Made by a program: the position numbers and the translations under genes. Shown here one piece after another: positions 15,003 to 23,315 of a stretch of 36,454 bases of DNA. Position 1 is the stretch's first letter. Each line of letters starts with the position of its first letter. The notes below the pieces were generated by a model. The model ran no database searches, had not been told where the DNA came from, and saw only the letters and a program-made list of their open reading frames with translations. Source of the DNA: Bradyrhizobium lablabi (GTDB taxonomy: Bacteria; Pseudomonadota; Alphaproteobacteria; Rhizobiales; Xanthobacteraceae); the NCBI RefSeq assembly GCF_001440475.1, contig NZ_LLYB01000126.1, positions 1-36,454 of the forward strand, in the 5' to 3' direction.

Positions 15003-16016
15003 ATGCGCGCCATTCTTTGCAAGGCCTTCAAAGGTACCGACGCGCTTGAATTCACCGAGGTCGACGAACCGTGCCCGGCAGCAAACGAGGTTCTCGTCGA
15101 TGTCCATGCCGCGTCCGTCAGCTACATGGACTTTCTAATGAGCTGCGGCGGCTATCAGATGCGGCCGGCCCTTCCCTACGTGCCGGGAACGGACGCCGCC
15201 GGTATCGTGCGGGCCTGTGGCGATCGGGTCACGCGCTTCCGGCCCGGCGATCGGGTCGGTTGCGGAAACTGGTTCGGTGCATTTGCGGAGCGCATGGTCG
15301 CCAGGGAGAGCAGCGTCGCGCTGCTGCCGGTCAATGTTGATTTTATCGCGGGGTCAACCATCTTGAACACCTATCTCACGGCTTGGTACGCGCTGATTGA
15401 GCGGGCGCGGCTGCGGGCCGGCGAGACGCTGCTTGTGACGGGCGCCGCCGGCGGGGTTGGCCTCGCCTGCGTCGAGATCGCGCATTTGATTGGCGCGCGC
15501 GTCATTGCCGTCGTGGGCAGTGCTGCGAAGGCGGCCATGGTCCGCACGCATGGCGCCGCCGAGGTCGTCGACCATTCGTGCGAAGACGTAGGTGCACGCG
15601 TGAAGGCGCTTGCAGGGGACAAAGGCCTCGACGTTTGCGTTGACAATGTCGGCGGCACGCTCTTCGCCACCCTGGCGAGGCTCATGGGCTGGAACGGGCG
15701 ACTGCTCCCAATCGGTTTCACCAGCGGGGAGATTCCGTCGCTCGCCATGAATCTGCCTTTGCTCAAGAACTATTCAGTCGTCGGCGTTTTCGTCGGCGCC
15801 TGGATGGAGCGCGATCCGGACGAAGCTGTCCGAGCGACAGAGGCCATCATGGCATGGGTCGGCGAAGGCAAGCTCCGCCCGCAGGTTGACCGGGTGCTTC
15901 CGCTCCAGCGTGCCGGTGAGGCGATGAGCCTCGTTGCCAACCGGAGCGCGATGGGACGAATTGTGCTGCAGGTCAGGCACGACCTTTGGCGGCAACCGGT
16001 GAAGCGCGCCGGCTAG
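15003..16016 (+). CDS. Quinone-oxidoreductase-like MDR enzyme
   Basis: This 337-residue protein is in the zinc-independent medium-chain dehydrogenase/reductase superfamily (NADPH:quinone oxidoreductase type). The N-terminal catalytic domain contains VPGTDAAGIVRACGDRV and RPGDRVGCGNWFGAFAE; the nucleotide motif GAAGGVG is at residues 147-153. The zinc-binding cysteines and histidines of alcohol dehydrogenases are absent. GGAGG lies upstream of the ATG, within the end of the methyltransferase gene, and the two genes are 1 base apart, so they form an operon. It may reduce an enone or quinone related to the pathway of its partner, but the substrate is unknown. Its TAG stop overlaps the stop of the convergent next gene within CTAG. 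Confidence 0.88.
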   Translation: MRAILCKAFKGTDALEFTEVDEPCPAANEVLVDVHAASVSYMDFLMSCGGYQMRPALPYVPGTDAAGIVRACGDRVTRFRPGDRVGCGNWFGAFAERMVARESSVALLPVNVDFIAGSTILNTYLTAWYALIERARLRAGETLLVTGAAGGVGLACVEIAHLIGARVIAVVGSAAKAAMVRTHGAAEVVDHSCEDVGARVKALAGDKGLDVCVDNVGGTLFATLARLMGWNGRLLPIGFTSGEIPSLAMNLPLLKNYSVVGVFVGAWMERDPDEAVRATEAIMAWVGEGKLRPQVDRVLPLQRAGEAMSLVANRSAMGRIVLQVRHDLWRQPVKRAG

Positions 16017-17296
16017 GGCGCGCTCTGCAAGCGTTGCGCCCGCGCTACCATGCCGCCCACGACCCCGACGCCGAGAACGTAGATCCAGCCTTCGTGGAAA
16101 TCGAACAAATGGGAATTGAACAGCGAGCTGATGAAGTTCTGGACCACGATCACCAGCCCGACCCACGCCGCAAACGTCGATCCCCGAAACAGCTGCAGGT
16201 GAAAGTACCACATCGCATACAGGACGAGGCAGCCGAGCATCCCCCACTGGATGGCGGCGTAAAGCGTCTGGTTGTGCGGGTTGCGAATGGACCAGCCCCA
16301 CTCGCCGGTCTTGCCTTCGGCTTCGCGTTCAAACAGCTGCTTGGTCGATCCGGTGCCGTGTCCGAAAACCGGGGCCTCCGAAATCGATTTGATGGACGTG
16401 CGCCAATAGGCCAGCCGCAGGCCGTTCGAGGTCGCGGCCGGAGTTGCGGCATTGGAATCCACAGTCACCTGGGAGTCCTGCACCGTGCGCTCGACGCGGT
16501 CGCGCAGATAAGGCGACGTGAACAGAACGGTGCCTTCGACGATCGCCGCAAATACGAGCAGGTAGATCGCGTGCCGCCGGTTCAGATATTTGAAGGCAAA
16601 AAGGACCAACAGCACGGGGAAGCAGACCAGCGTGGTGCGTGACGTCGCGACAAACCGCATGTCGCAGTAGAAGCCCAGCATGACGGCTGCGAGCGCGATG
16701 GCCCAGGCGCGATGGCCGTTTGCCGCAAATGACAGCAGCAGCGGCGCGACGGCAAACAGGCACAATGCGAGTTCGTGGCTTTGGTCGATGTAGTTTCTGA
16801 CGGGGACTCCGGCCATGCCGTTCGGCGAAGGCTTCCAGTCCGCGAAATATGTCGCCCATGACACGCCCATGAGAAGGACGCAGGAAGCCAGGAAGGCGAT
16901 CAGCAGCCAATGCCCGCGCTCGGAGCGCTCGAAGTGATAGATGAGAAGCGGAATGGCCAACAGCTTTACGACGGGACTGAGCCCCAGCAATTTTACCGCA
17001 GCGGTATCGCTGGCCCAGAGAACGCCAAGCAGCGCCAGCGCAAAGAAGGCGAGCGGCAAGGACCGCGCCGGCGCACGCAAGGACTCGAAGAACGAAGGCC
17101 AGTGAATCGTGGGCAGCACGATGGCCAACCATACCGCCGTAAATACCGAGACCGCTGTCGTCGACCATGGCAGCGCGGCTGCGGCCAGTGCCGGGTAAAC
17201 ATCAACGGAAAGAAGCCAGAAGCGGGACTGCGGCCAGGCGGCGACGAAGCCTGGAATTCCCGGTCTCAATACTGGAGCGGCGGTTAACTCTGACAT
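16013..17296 (-). CDS. O-antigen ligase/polymerase-family membrane protein
   Basis: This 427-residue inner-membrane protein has about ten hydrophobic helices and a large periplasmic loop. That loop (roughly residues 255-345) contains SRTT-linked helices before it and GHGTGSTKQLFE and RNPHNQTLYAAIQWG within it, typical of the Wzy_C/WaaL-type O-antigen ligase superfamily, including the conserved histidine in NPHNQ. Such proteins polymerise or transfer surface glycans onto lipid carriers or lipid A. I chose the ATG at 17296 (MSELTAAP) rather than the TTG at 17305; neither has a strong ribosome-binding site. It has no glycan-synthesis neighbours here. Its stop overlaps the convergent oxidoreductase stop. 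Confidence 0.85.
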   Translation of the reverse strand: MSELTAAPVLRPGIPGFVAAWPQSRFWLLSVDVYPALAAAALPWSTTAVSVFTAVWLAIVLPTIHWPSFFESLRAPARSLPLAFFALALLGVLWASDTAAVKLLGLSPVVKLLAIPLLIYHFERSERGHWLLIAFLASCVLLMGVSWATYFADWKPSPNGMAGVPVRNYIDQSHELALCLFAVAPLLLSFAANGHRAWAIALAAVMLGFYCDMRFVATSRTTLVCFPVLLVLFAFKYLNRRHAIYLLVFAAIVEGTVLFTSPYLRDRVERTVQDSQVTVDSNAATPAATSNGLRLAYWRTSIKSISEAPVFGHGTGSTKQLFEREAEGKTGEWGWSIRNPHNQTLYAAIQWGMLGCLVLYAMWYFHLQLFRGSTFAAWVGLVIVVQNFISSLFNSHLFDFHEGWIYVLGVGVVGGMVARAQRLQSAP

Positions 17297-17711
17297 ACGC
17301 AACACAACTCAAAAGAGATTTTACAAACGAAGCTGCAATTGCAGCGCTCCCGGACGTCCGAAGTAATCGTTTCTTCGAGGCGTCGGCTAATCCACTTGGA
17401 TGCAAGGACATGATGGCCAAATGAGGAGCCATTTCGGCCGGCGGTATGGTGAACATCCGGCCTTTTATCGCGCCGCTGTTTCGCTGCTCTGCACTCGCTC
17501 GCTCCGTGCCGAGCAGATGCCCTGCTCTGCACTCATCGGTTGATTTCGAGGGATGACGTTTTGGGCAACCTCGGGCGCGGTGCGTCGGGAGAAGTCGTCA
17601 TCACCCGCTTTCGCGAATGCGGGTGATCCAGTATCCTGGAGACAGCAGTGATAGAATCGAGAGCCGCGGCGTACTGATACTCGCATGCGCGCTACGACCG
17701 CAGTGAAAACC
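17297..17711. other. Intergenic region without a supported gene
   Basis: The first 150 bases are relatively AT-rich and probably hold the promoter of the O-antigen-ligase-type gene. The rest consists of repeat-like sequence: TGCTCTGCACTC occurs twice (near 17484 and 17521), and the segment from about 17590 to the caspase-like stop is a degenerate dispersed repeat. Short open frames here lack ribosome-binding sites and protein-like composition. Confidence 0.5.
17590..17705. repeat. Degenerate dispersed intergenic repeat
   Basis: ATCACCCGC at 17600-17608 and GCGGGTGAT at 17619-17627 are perfect 9-base inverted arms. They are followed by TCCAGTATCCTGGAGACAGCAG and GAGCCGCGGCGTACTGATACTCGCATGCGCG-like sequence in pieces I recall as a Bradyrhizobium intergenic repeat family. 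The second half is decayed compared with the usual form. Confidence 0.5.
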
Positions 17712-19211
17712 CTACCGCCGAAAACTCTTGATCTCCGACACGCTGCCGTCGCGATAGGTCAATTCCACCGACACTGACCTGGTCTGCGGCGCAAGCTTCA
17801 GATAAGGCGTCGCATCATGTGGAATGACGCTGGGATCGCGGGGATCGCAGGGCGGCATTTTCAGCACCTTGTCCGGCACCGCCGAGTCGATGCCGACCCG
17901 CACCTCGCGGATCGCGCAGCGATACGACATCAGGTGCGTGTAATAGACCAGCAGGCCGTTGAAGTCGCGGAACGACAGCCAGCTCGTCGCCGTCATGTCG
18001 AGGATCTTGCGCTGGTCGCGGATCAGCGCGGCTTCAGGATCGAACCGGATCGGGAATGGCCCCTGCAACTCGCCATTGGTGTCGACATAGCGCACCTGGA
18101 TCACCGCGGCCGGAGCATCGGCCGGCAGCTCGATCGACGGGTTGGGCATCCGCTTGCGGGTGCGCGGATCGAGCGTGTCCATGAAACCGGTCTCGCGGAA
18201 ATTGCCGCTTTCGCCGATCCGCCAGGAAATGCCGAGCGTCGGATCGGCGATCGAGAACACCACGGTCCAGCCGCCATTGTGGCGCGAGAACATCGCGATC
18301 GGCGCGTTGATGGAATCGTTCTGCGGCTTGAGTTGCTGCACCGGCGGCAACGCCGCAAGCTTTTGCAGCGGCTCGGCGGATTGCGCTGCAGCCTCGGGCT
18401 GCGCCTTCGCAAGACCGTTGAGAAAAACGTCGTCGACCATCTGGTCGAAATAGACCGGGATCTGCTTGTGGCGGACGGTCTCCGCGAGTTCGCTGACCGC
18501 GCGCCGCGTGCGCTGCGCGACCTGAACGAGGTTCGCGCCCGGCTGCGTCAGCTCCTTGGCGAAGGTGCGCGTGAACACCGAATTGGGATTGGTGTCGTCG
18601 TTGGAGAGCCGGTCGAGCGCGGTCTGCCGTGGCCCTGCCGAGAAGATCGAGAACACGCCTTCCGGCAATTGCGTCATCGGCGCAAGACCGCCGCCGCCGG
18701 CAACCGCGCGGGTGCCGGGACGCTCGAACGGATTGTTGCGGCAGGCATCGAACACCAGGATGGCGGTGCGCACCTTGCGGTTCTGCATCCGCTCGATGAT
18801 GCGGTCGGCGAGGATCGAGGCGTCGCGCACCAGCTCTTCCTGCCCTTCGGTTGCCGCCGGCACGTCGGTCGGCAGCAGGAAATTCTGCCCCGCAATTTCA
18901 AAGCCATGACCGGCATAGAAGAAGAACGCGGTGTCGCCGGCATCGACCGCCTTGTCGAACGCCAGCAACGTCTGGCTGAACGCCTGCCGGTTCTGGTTCT
19001 CCGCCACCATCACCGTGAAGCCGAGCTGCTTGAGCGTATCGCCCATGGTGCGGGCGTCGTTGACGGCCTTCTGAAGCCTGGGCACGTTCCGGTAGTCGTT
19101 GTTGCCAACCACCAGCGCCACGCGCTTTTCCGCCTGCGCGGGCGCGGCGAAGGCCGCGATGCACGTTGCGAGGCTCGTCACCGCGAGCAGTCTGGAAAGC
19201 CAACCCTTCAT
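17712..19211 (-). CDS. Exported caspase-like (peptidase C14) protein
   Basis: This 499-residue protein starts at the ATG at 19211 (after GGGGAA) with a signal peptide ending APAQA, cleaved near residue 27. The caspase-like domain follows: VALVVGNNDYRNVPRL, His102 in FYAGHGFE and Cys157 in VFDACRNNPF form the catalytic dyad, and GVFSIFSAGPRQTA is also family-typical. The C-terminal half (about residues 300-499) is a beta-rich region of unknown function with no recognised repeat. Such bacterial metacaspase relatives usually cut after basic residues; the target here is unknown. It is transcribed alone. The signal peptide argues for a periplasmic role. Confidence 0.88.
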   Translation of the reverse strand: MKGWLSRLLAVTSLATCIAAFAAPAQAEKRVALVVGNNDYRNVPRLQKAVNDARTMGDTLKQLGFTVMVAENQNRQAFSQTLLAFDKAVDAGDTAFFFYAGHGFEIAGQNFLLPTDVPAATEGQEELVRDASILADRIIERMQNRKVRTAILVFDACRNNPFERPGTRAVAGGGGLAPMTQLPEGVFSIFSAGPRQTALDRLSNDDTNPNSVFTRTFAKELTQPGANLVQVAQRTRRAVSELAETVRHKQIPVYFDQMVDDVFLNGLAKAQPEAAAQSAEPLQKLAALPPVQQLKPQNDSINAPIAMFSRHNGGWTVVFSIADPTLGISWRIGESGNFRETGFMDTLDPRTRKRMPNPSIELPADAPAAVIQVRYVDTNGELQGPFPIRFDPEAALIRDQRKILDMTATSWLSFRDFNGLLVYYTHLMSYRCAIREVRVGIDSAVPDKVLKMPPCDPRDPSVIPHDATPYLKLAPQTRSVSVELTYRDGSVSEIKSFRR

Positions 19212-19407
19212 GGAATTCCCCATCCGCACGATTGGTCCTTTGGGCCGTGCGATACCGCTTCATGCCATAGTCGGCGGCCCGTTGCCCACGGTTCAACAGC
19301 TTCTCTTGATTGGAATGGGATGGCCGGATTTGACGGCCAAATGACGGTTTTTGCCGTTATTTGTGCGAAAACATTAAGCTTTTTGGGCTTCAATGGGGGT
19401 TCCTAGA

Positions 19408-19435
19408 TTGACTTTGGCCATTTCGACCCTATGTT
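19408..19435 (+). promoter_or_regulatory. Candidate sigma-70 promoter of the DEAD-box gene
   Basis: TTGACT at 19408-19413 and TATGTT at 19430-19435 are 16 bases apart, a good match to a housekeeping promoter. It would give a leader of about 150 bases before the ATG at 19595, long enough for post-transcriptional control, as is common for RNA-helicase genes. The rest of the 19212-19594 gap holds nothing I can name. Confidence 0.45.
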
Positions 19436-19594
19436 CGCGCTCAACGCGGCCTTGGATCGAAACGCGATTCCTTAGGTTAGCCGCTCGTCTGCGTAAGTCA
19501 GAGCCCCCAGCTTTTCAAAAGCGCGCCGTTTCGGGGCAAAACGCGACAGCCTTTTTACCCTCGATTCCGAACGGCGGTGTCGACTAGAGGCTCA

Positions 19595-21079
19595 ATGTCT
19601 TTTTCCAATCTCGGCCTTTCCGATAAGGTCCTCGCCGCAGTTGCGGCCACCGGGTACACCACCCCTACTCCCATCCAGGAACAGGCAATCCCGCACGTTC
19701 TGGCCCGCCGCGACGTCCTCGGCATCGCCCAGACCGGCACCGGCAAGACCGCCGCCTTCGTCCTGCCCATGCTCACGCTTCTGGAAAAGGGCCGCGCCCG
19801 GGCACGAATGCCCCGCACCCTGATCCTCGAACCGACCCGCGAACTCGCAGCTCAGGTCAAAGAGAACTTCGACAAATACGGCGCCGGCCAGAAACTCAAC
19901 GTTGCGCTCCTGATCGGCGGCGTCTCGTTCGGCGACCAGGATAGTAAGCTGACCCGCGGCGTCGACGTCCTGATCGCAACCCCCGGCCGCCTGCTCGACC
20001 ACACCGAGCGCGGCGGTCTCCTGCTCACCGGCGTCGAACTGCTTGTGATCGACGAAGCCGACCGCATGCTGGACATGGGCTTCATCCCCGACATCGAACG
20101 CATCTGCAAGCTGGTGCCGTTCACACGCCAGACGCTGTTCTTCACCGCGACGATGCCGCCGGAAATCAGCCGCATCAGCGAAACCTTCCTGCACAATCCC
20201 GAGCGCATCGAAGTCTCCAAGCCCGCCACGACCGCGACAGGCGTATCGCAGTTTCAGGTCGGTTGCGGCCGCGAGCCGCACGAGAAGCGCGAAATCCTTC
20301 GCCGCCTGTTGCGCGACGCCAAGGACCTCAACAACGCGATCATCTTCTGCAATCGCAAGCGCGAAGTCGCCGTCGTTTTCAAATCGCTGCAGAAGCACGG
20401 CTTCAGCGTCGGCGCCTTGCATGGCGACATGGACCAGTCGGCGCGCACCGCCGCGCTCGATCAATTCCGCAAGGGCGAGATCCCGTTGCTGGTTGCCTCC
20501 GACGTCGCCGCCCGCGGCCTCGACATTCCCGCCGTCAGCCACGTCTTCAATTTCGATGTGCCGCATCACGCCGACGACTACGTGCATCGCATCGGCCGTA
20601 CCGGTCGCGCCGGACGCGCCGGCACCGCGATTTCGATCGTCACCTCGCTCGACAACAAATCGATCGCTGCGATCGAACGACTGATCGGGAAAAACATTCC
20701 CCCTGCCGAAGGCGACTACAGCGTGCACTCGGAGACGTCCGAGGAGAGCGATCAGCCGCGCGAACATCGCTCGCGGGAAGGATCGCGCGGCGGCCGCAAG
20801 CCGCGGCGCGAACGCGAGCCGCGAAACGCCAGGGATTCTGATAAGCGCAGCGACAAGAACGCCGAGCGCGAACCGCGGTCCGCCAAAGGCACGGGCCGCA
20901 GCGCCCGACCGCAGCCGGAAGCCGGGGCCTTTACGCCGCCCGCCGCTGCGCAGCCTTCGCGCGTGCCCTCGATCGGACGGCCTGAACCGCGGCGCGCCCA
21001 TCGCGAGATCGAATCGGAGCCCGCCGATCACTCGCATCTTCCCGCATTTCTTTTGCGGCCTGTTCGCGCCCGCGTCTGA
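19595..21079 (+). CDS. rhlE: DEAD-box RNA helicase, RhlE type
   Basis: This 494-residue ATP-dependent RNA helicase probably acts in ribosome assembly, RNA decay or cold adaptation. The Q motif TPTPIQEQAIP is near residues 23-33, motif I AQTGTGKT at 45-52, Ia PTRELAAQV near 80, TPGR at 129-132, DEAD at 153-156 and TAT at 184-186. The second domain has VASDVAARGLDIP and HRIGRTGRAGRAG. Residues about 385-480 form a disordered, arginine/lysine/glutamate-rich tail (for example SRGGRKPRREREPRNARD), likely an RNA-binding extension. The ATG at 19595 follows AGAGG; a GTG six codons upstream is less likely. A hairpin follows the stop codon. Confidence 0.9.
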   Translation: MSFSNLGLSDKVLAAVAATGYTTPTPIQEQAIPHVLARRDVLGIAQTGTGKTAAFVLPMLTLLEKGRARARMPRTLILEPTRELAAQVKENFDKYGAGQKLNVALLIGGVSFGDQDSKLTRGVDVLIATPGRLLDHTERGGLLLTGVELLVIDEADRMLDMGFIPDIERICKLVPFTRQTLFFTATMPPEISRISETFLHNPERIEVSKPATTATGVSQFQVGCGREPHEKREILRRLLRDAKDLNNAIIFCNRKREVAVVFKSLQKHGFSVGALHGDMDQSARTAALDQFRKGEIPLLVASDVAARGLDIPAVSHVFNFDVPHHADDYVHRIGRTGRAGRAGTAISIVTSLDNKSIAAIERLIGKNIPPAEGDYSVHSETSEESDQPREHRSREGSRGGRKPRREREPRNARDSDKRSDKNAEREPRSAKGTGRSARPQPEAGAFTPPAAAQPSRVPSIGRPEPRRAHREIESEPADHSHLPAFLLRPVRARV

Positions 21080-21094
21080 TCAACGCCGATCCTG

Positions 21095-21120
21095 ACGGCC
21101 GGAAGCATTTACCGGCCGTT
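21095..21120 (+). terminator. Putative terminator after the helicase gene
   Basis: ACGGCCGG at 21095-21102 pairs with CCGGCCGT at 21112-21119 around a 9-base loop. Only a short, mixed T tract follows, so it is a weaker candidate than the terminators in the barrel region. Confidence 0.5.
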
Positions 21121-21207
21121 CATCCTCCTCCGTTAACTTGCCAGCGATAATTTATTCATTGCTGCCGCCCGGCAACGACCGGCGCTGGCGTTATTGGGGA
21201 CGGATCA

Positions 21208-22275
21208 GTGGTCAAGCTGCTGGACGAACACGAACGCACGATGGCGTTTGCCGAAGTCGCGTTGGGCCAGATCAAATCCCTCCGGCAGACCGCCGTCCCC
21301 CGCAACTATGAAATCTGGTACGTCTACGCGACCGGATACAACGCCCCCCTCAACAAAATCATCAACGAGACACTGGCGCGCAACGGCAAGCTCAGCGAAG
21401 CCGATCTCGAACAGATCTACGAGACCTATCTCTCCCACATCAAGGCATCCGATCGCATCGACAAGGTCGGCGCGCGCGTGATCGGCGAGATCGACGACGT
21501 GATGACACTCATCACCGAAGCGCTCGGCATGTCGCAGAGCTACGATTCCAGGCTGAGCGGCGCGACCGAGAAACTCAAGGCAGCCAAGAGCCGCGATCAG
21601 ATCAAGGCGGTGGTCGACGGCCTGATGAAATCGACCCGAGAGATGCAGGAGACCAATAAGGCGCTGGAAAGCCGGCTGGCGTTGTCGAGGACCGAGATCA
21701 GCAATCTTCAGCACAGCCTGGAGGCGATCCGCGCCGAAAGCCTGACCGACCCGCTGACCGGATTGGGTAACCGCAAATATTTCGACCGCTCGATCGACAT
21801 GGCCGTGCGCACCGCGCTGGCGAACGGCGAACCGCTGTCGCTCATGATGTTCGATATCGACCACTTCAAGTCGTTCAACGATTCCTACGGCCATCTCACC
21901 GGCGATCAGGTGCTGCGGCTGGTTGCGATGTCGCTGAAGCAGACCATCAAGGGCCAGGACATCACCGCCCGTTACGGCGGCGAGGAGTTCGCGGTCGTGC
22001 TGCCGAATACCGGGCTGCGCCAGGCGCTGACGGTTGCCGACCACATCCGCCGCGCGGTGATGGCAAAGGAATTGAAGAAGAAATCCACTGGCGAGATTCT
22101 CGGCCGCGTCACCATCTCGGTCGGCGTTTCCATGCTCAAGCCGGACGACGACACGGATTCACTGATCGAGCGCGCCGACGGCTGTCTCTATGCCGCCAAA
22201 CGCAATGGCCGCAACCGGGTGATCTGCGAAGTCGACCCCGAATTCGCCGACGAGACCCGCAGCCAGGTCGCCTGA
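21208..22275 (+). CDS. GGDEF-domain diguanylate cyclase
   Basis: This 355-residue protein probably makes cyclic di-GMP from two GTP. The C-terminal GGDEF domain (about 175-345) has DPLTGLGNRK at 181-190, FDIDHFK at 215-221 and the active-site loop GGEEF at 257-261. The inhibitory RxxD position is occupied by KGQD (248-251), so product feedback may be weakened. Residues 1-175 are soluble and mostly helical, with a coiled-coil-like linker (about 140-175, MQETNKALESRLALSRTEIS), and are not a sensor domain I can name. The gene starts at a GTG after GGGGAC; no transmembrane segment is seen. The stop lies in a 15-base tandem repeat. Confidence 0.88.
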   Translation: MVKLLDEHERTMAFAEVALGQIKSLRQTAVPRNYEIWYVYATGYNAPLNKIINETLARNGKLSEADLEQIYETYLSHIKASDRIDKVGARVIGEIDDVMTLITEALGMSQSYDSRLSGATEKLKAAKSRDQIKAVVDGLMKSTREMQETNKALESRLALSRTEISNLQHSLEAIRAESLTDPLTGLGNRKYFDRSIDMAVRTALANGEPLSLMMFDIDHFKSFNDSYGHLTGDQVLRLVAMSLKQTIKGQDITARYGGEEFAVVLPNTGLRQALTVADHIRRAVMAKELKKKSTGEILGRVTISVGVSMLKPDDDTDSLIERADGCLYAAKRNGRNRVICEVDPEFADETRSQVA

Positions 22276-22305
22276 CTTCAAGTCGCCTGACGCCGAGTCG
22301 CCTGA
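22267..22305. repeat. 15-base tandem repeat over a stop codon
   Basis: GTCGCCTGA occurs at 22267, 22282 and 22297, exactly 15 bases apart. The first copy encodes the last residues and the stop codon of the GGDEF protein (VA-stop). Because the period is five codons, each later copy repeats an in-frame stop. Confidence 0.8.
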
Positions 22306-22310
22306 AGCAT

Positions 22311-22778
22311 CTATTTGCGCGGCGCCTTCCGCTTCCGCGCTGCCTTCCTCACCCCTGTCGCCTTCCGCTTCGCAGCCGGCTTCCGCGCAGCCTTCCCTGA
22401 CACCTTCGCCTTCGAAGCCTTGCGCGCCTTGGAAGCCTTGCGCGCCTTCGGCCGCTTGCGTACGGCCGCGCGCTGCGCCGCGGCCAGTGCCGCCCTCGCC
22501 CACTCGGCCAGTTCCTCGGAATCGTCGAACAGCCGCGCCGGCAACTGCCAGTACGAGTTCACGGTGACCGTCTTGGCCCGCGTCTGATACTGAAACGGCT
22601 GCGAGCCTTCCGCCTCGAATTGCGGAATGGTTTGGTCATCGGCGCGGAAATACAGGCCGGCGCGCAGCGAGAGCGCAAAATTGGTGCCGTCCGCGGAAAT
22701 GCCGTAGCCGGAAAACATGCGGCGGATGGTGACAGGGCCGAAATCGGCAAACAGGTCGATCAGGAATTCGCGATCCAT
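22311..22778 (-). CDS. TfoX_N-domain protein with lysine/alanine-rich tail
   Basis: This is a 155-residue protein. Residues 1-100 match the TfoX N-terminal domain (FADFGPVTIRRMFSGYGI, FALSLRAGLYFRADD, YWQLPARLFDDSEELAEW), a small fold named for the competence regulator TfoX/Sxy but often found alone with no known role. Residues about 105-155 are almost entirely K, R and A with AARKP- and KARKAS-like repeats, resembling histone H1-like C-terminal tails. The tail suggests nucleic-acid binding. The ATG at 22778 follows GGTGAG. It converges with the GGDEF gene and lies 27 bases after the sufA stop codon, so it could be the last gene of the suf transcript, though I see no functional link. Confidence 0.8.
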   Translation of the reverse strand: MDREFLIDLFADFGPVTIRRMFSGYGISADGTNFALSLRAGLYFRADDQTIPQFEAEGSQPFQYQTRAKTVTVNSYWQLPARLFDDSEELAEWARAALAAAQRAAVRKRPKARKASKARKASKAKVSGKAARKPAAKRKATGVRKAARKRKAPRK

Positions 22779-22805
22779 TTGCTCACCGCCCCGGCGATGC
22801 GATCG

Positions 22806-23192
22806 CTACACCTTCGCCGGCGTCAGTTGCACCGATTCGCCGCAGCCGCAGGCGGAGACCTGGTTCGGATTGTTGAAGATGAACTGGGCCTGCATCTTGT
22901 CGGCCTTGTAGTCCATCTCGGTGCCGAGCAGGAACAGCACCGCCTTGGGATCGACCAGGATCTTCACGCCCTTGTCCTCGACGACTTCGTCGGTCGGACG
23001 GACCTCGTGGGCGTATTCCACCGTATAGGACTGGCCGGCGCAGCCGCCGTTCTTGATGCCGACGCGCAGGCCGACGATCTCCGAATCGGCGCGCTTGGTC
23101 AGCTCCGTGATCCGCGCAGCCGCCGCCTCGGTCAGTTTCATGACCTGCGGGCGCGGCCTGGGCTTCGGCTTGGCCTGGACGGTGGTATCCAT
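22806..23192 (-). CDS. sufA: A-type iron-sulfur carrier (SufA/IscA/ErpA family)
   Basis: This protein transiently holds an Fe-S cluster and passes it to targets. From the ATG at 23192 it is 128 residues, with the three cluster cysteines in GGCAGQ (Cys51) and ACGCGES (Cys115, Cys117). The N-terminal 17 residues are rich in lysine and proline (AKPKPRPRPQ), an extension over E. coli SufA. I prefer 23192 because GGAG lies 9-10 bases upstream; an in-frame ATG at 23216 has no clear ribosome-binding site. It is the last SUF gene, 123 bases downstream of the VOC gene, so it may be co-transcribed or have its own promoter. Confidence 0.88.
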   Translation of the reverse strand: MDTTVQAKPKPRPRPQVMKLTEAAAARITELTKRADSEIVGLRVGIKNGGCAGQSYTVEYAHEVRPTDEVVEDKGVKILVDPKAVLFLLGTEMDYKADKMQAQFIFNNPNQVSACGCGESVQLTPAKV

Positions 23193-23315
23193 TGCGTCGA
23201 TCTCCGGCGTCGCCATCGCGACGAGCTATCATGGCATTAAAATAACAACGAAATTCCCGCTGTGAAGGCCTCTCGTTATCAACTCGATCAGAAGCCGTCG
23301 AAACCGACAGCAATT

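Noticed and set aside
17712..19211. Caspase-like gene as part of an abortive-infection or gasdermin-type defence system
   Set aside because: It has a signal peptide and no partner gene such as a gasdermin, CHAT or nucleotidyltransferase on either side.
17817..19406. Long plus-strand open frame antisense to the caspase-like gene
   Set aside because: The minus-strand protein has a signal peptide and a catalytic dyad; the opposite frame is rich in R, H and D and matches no family.
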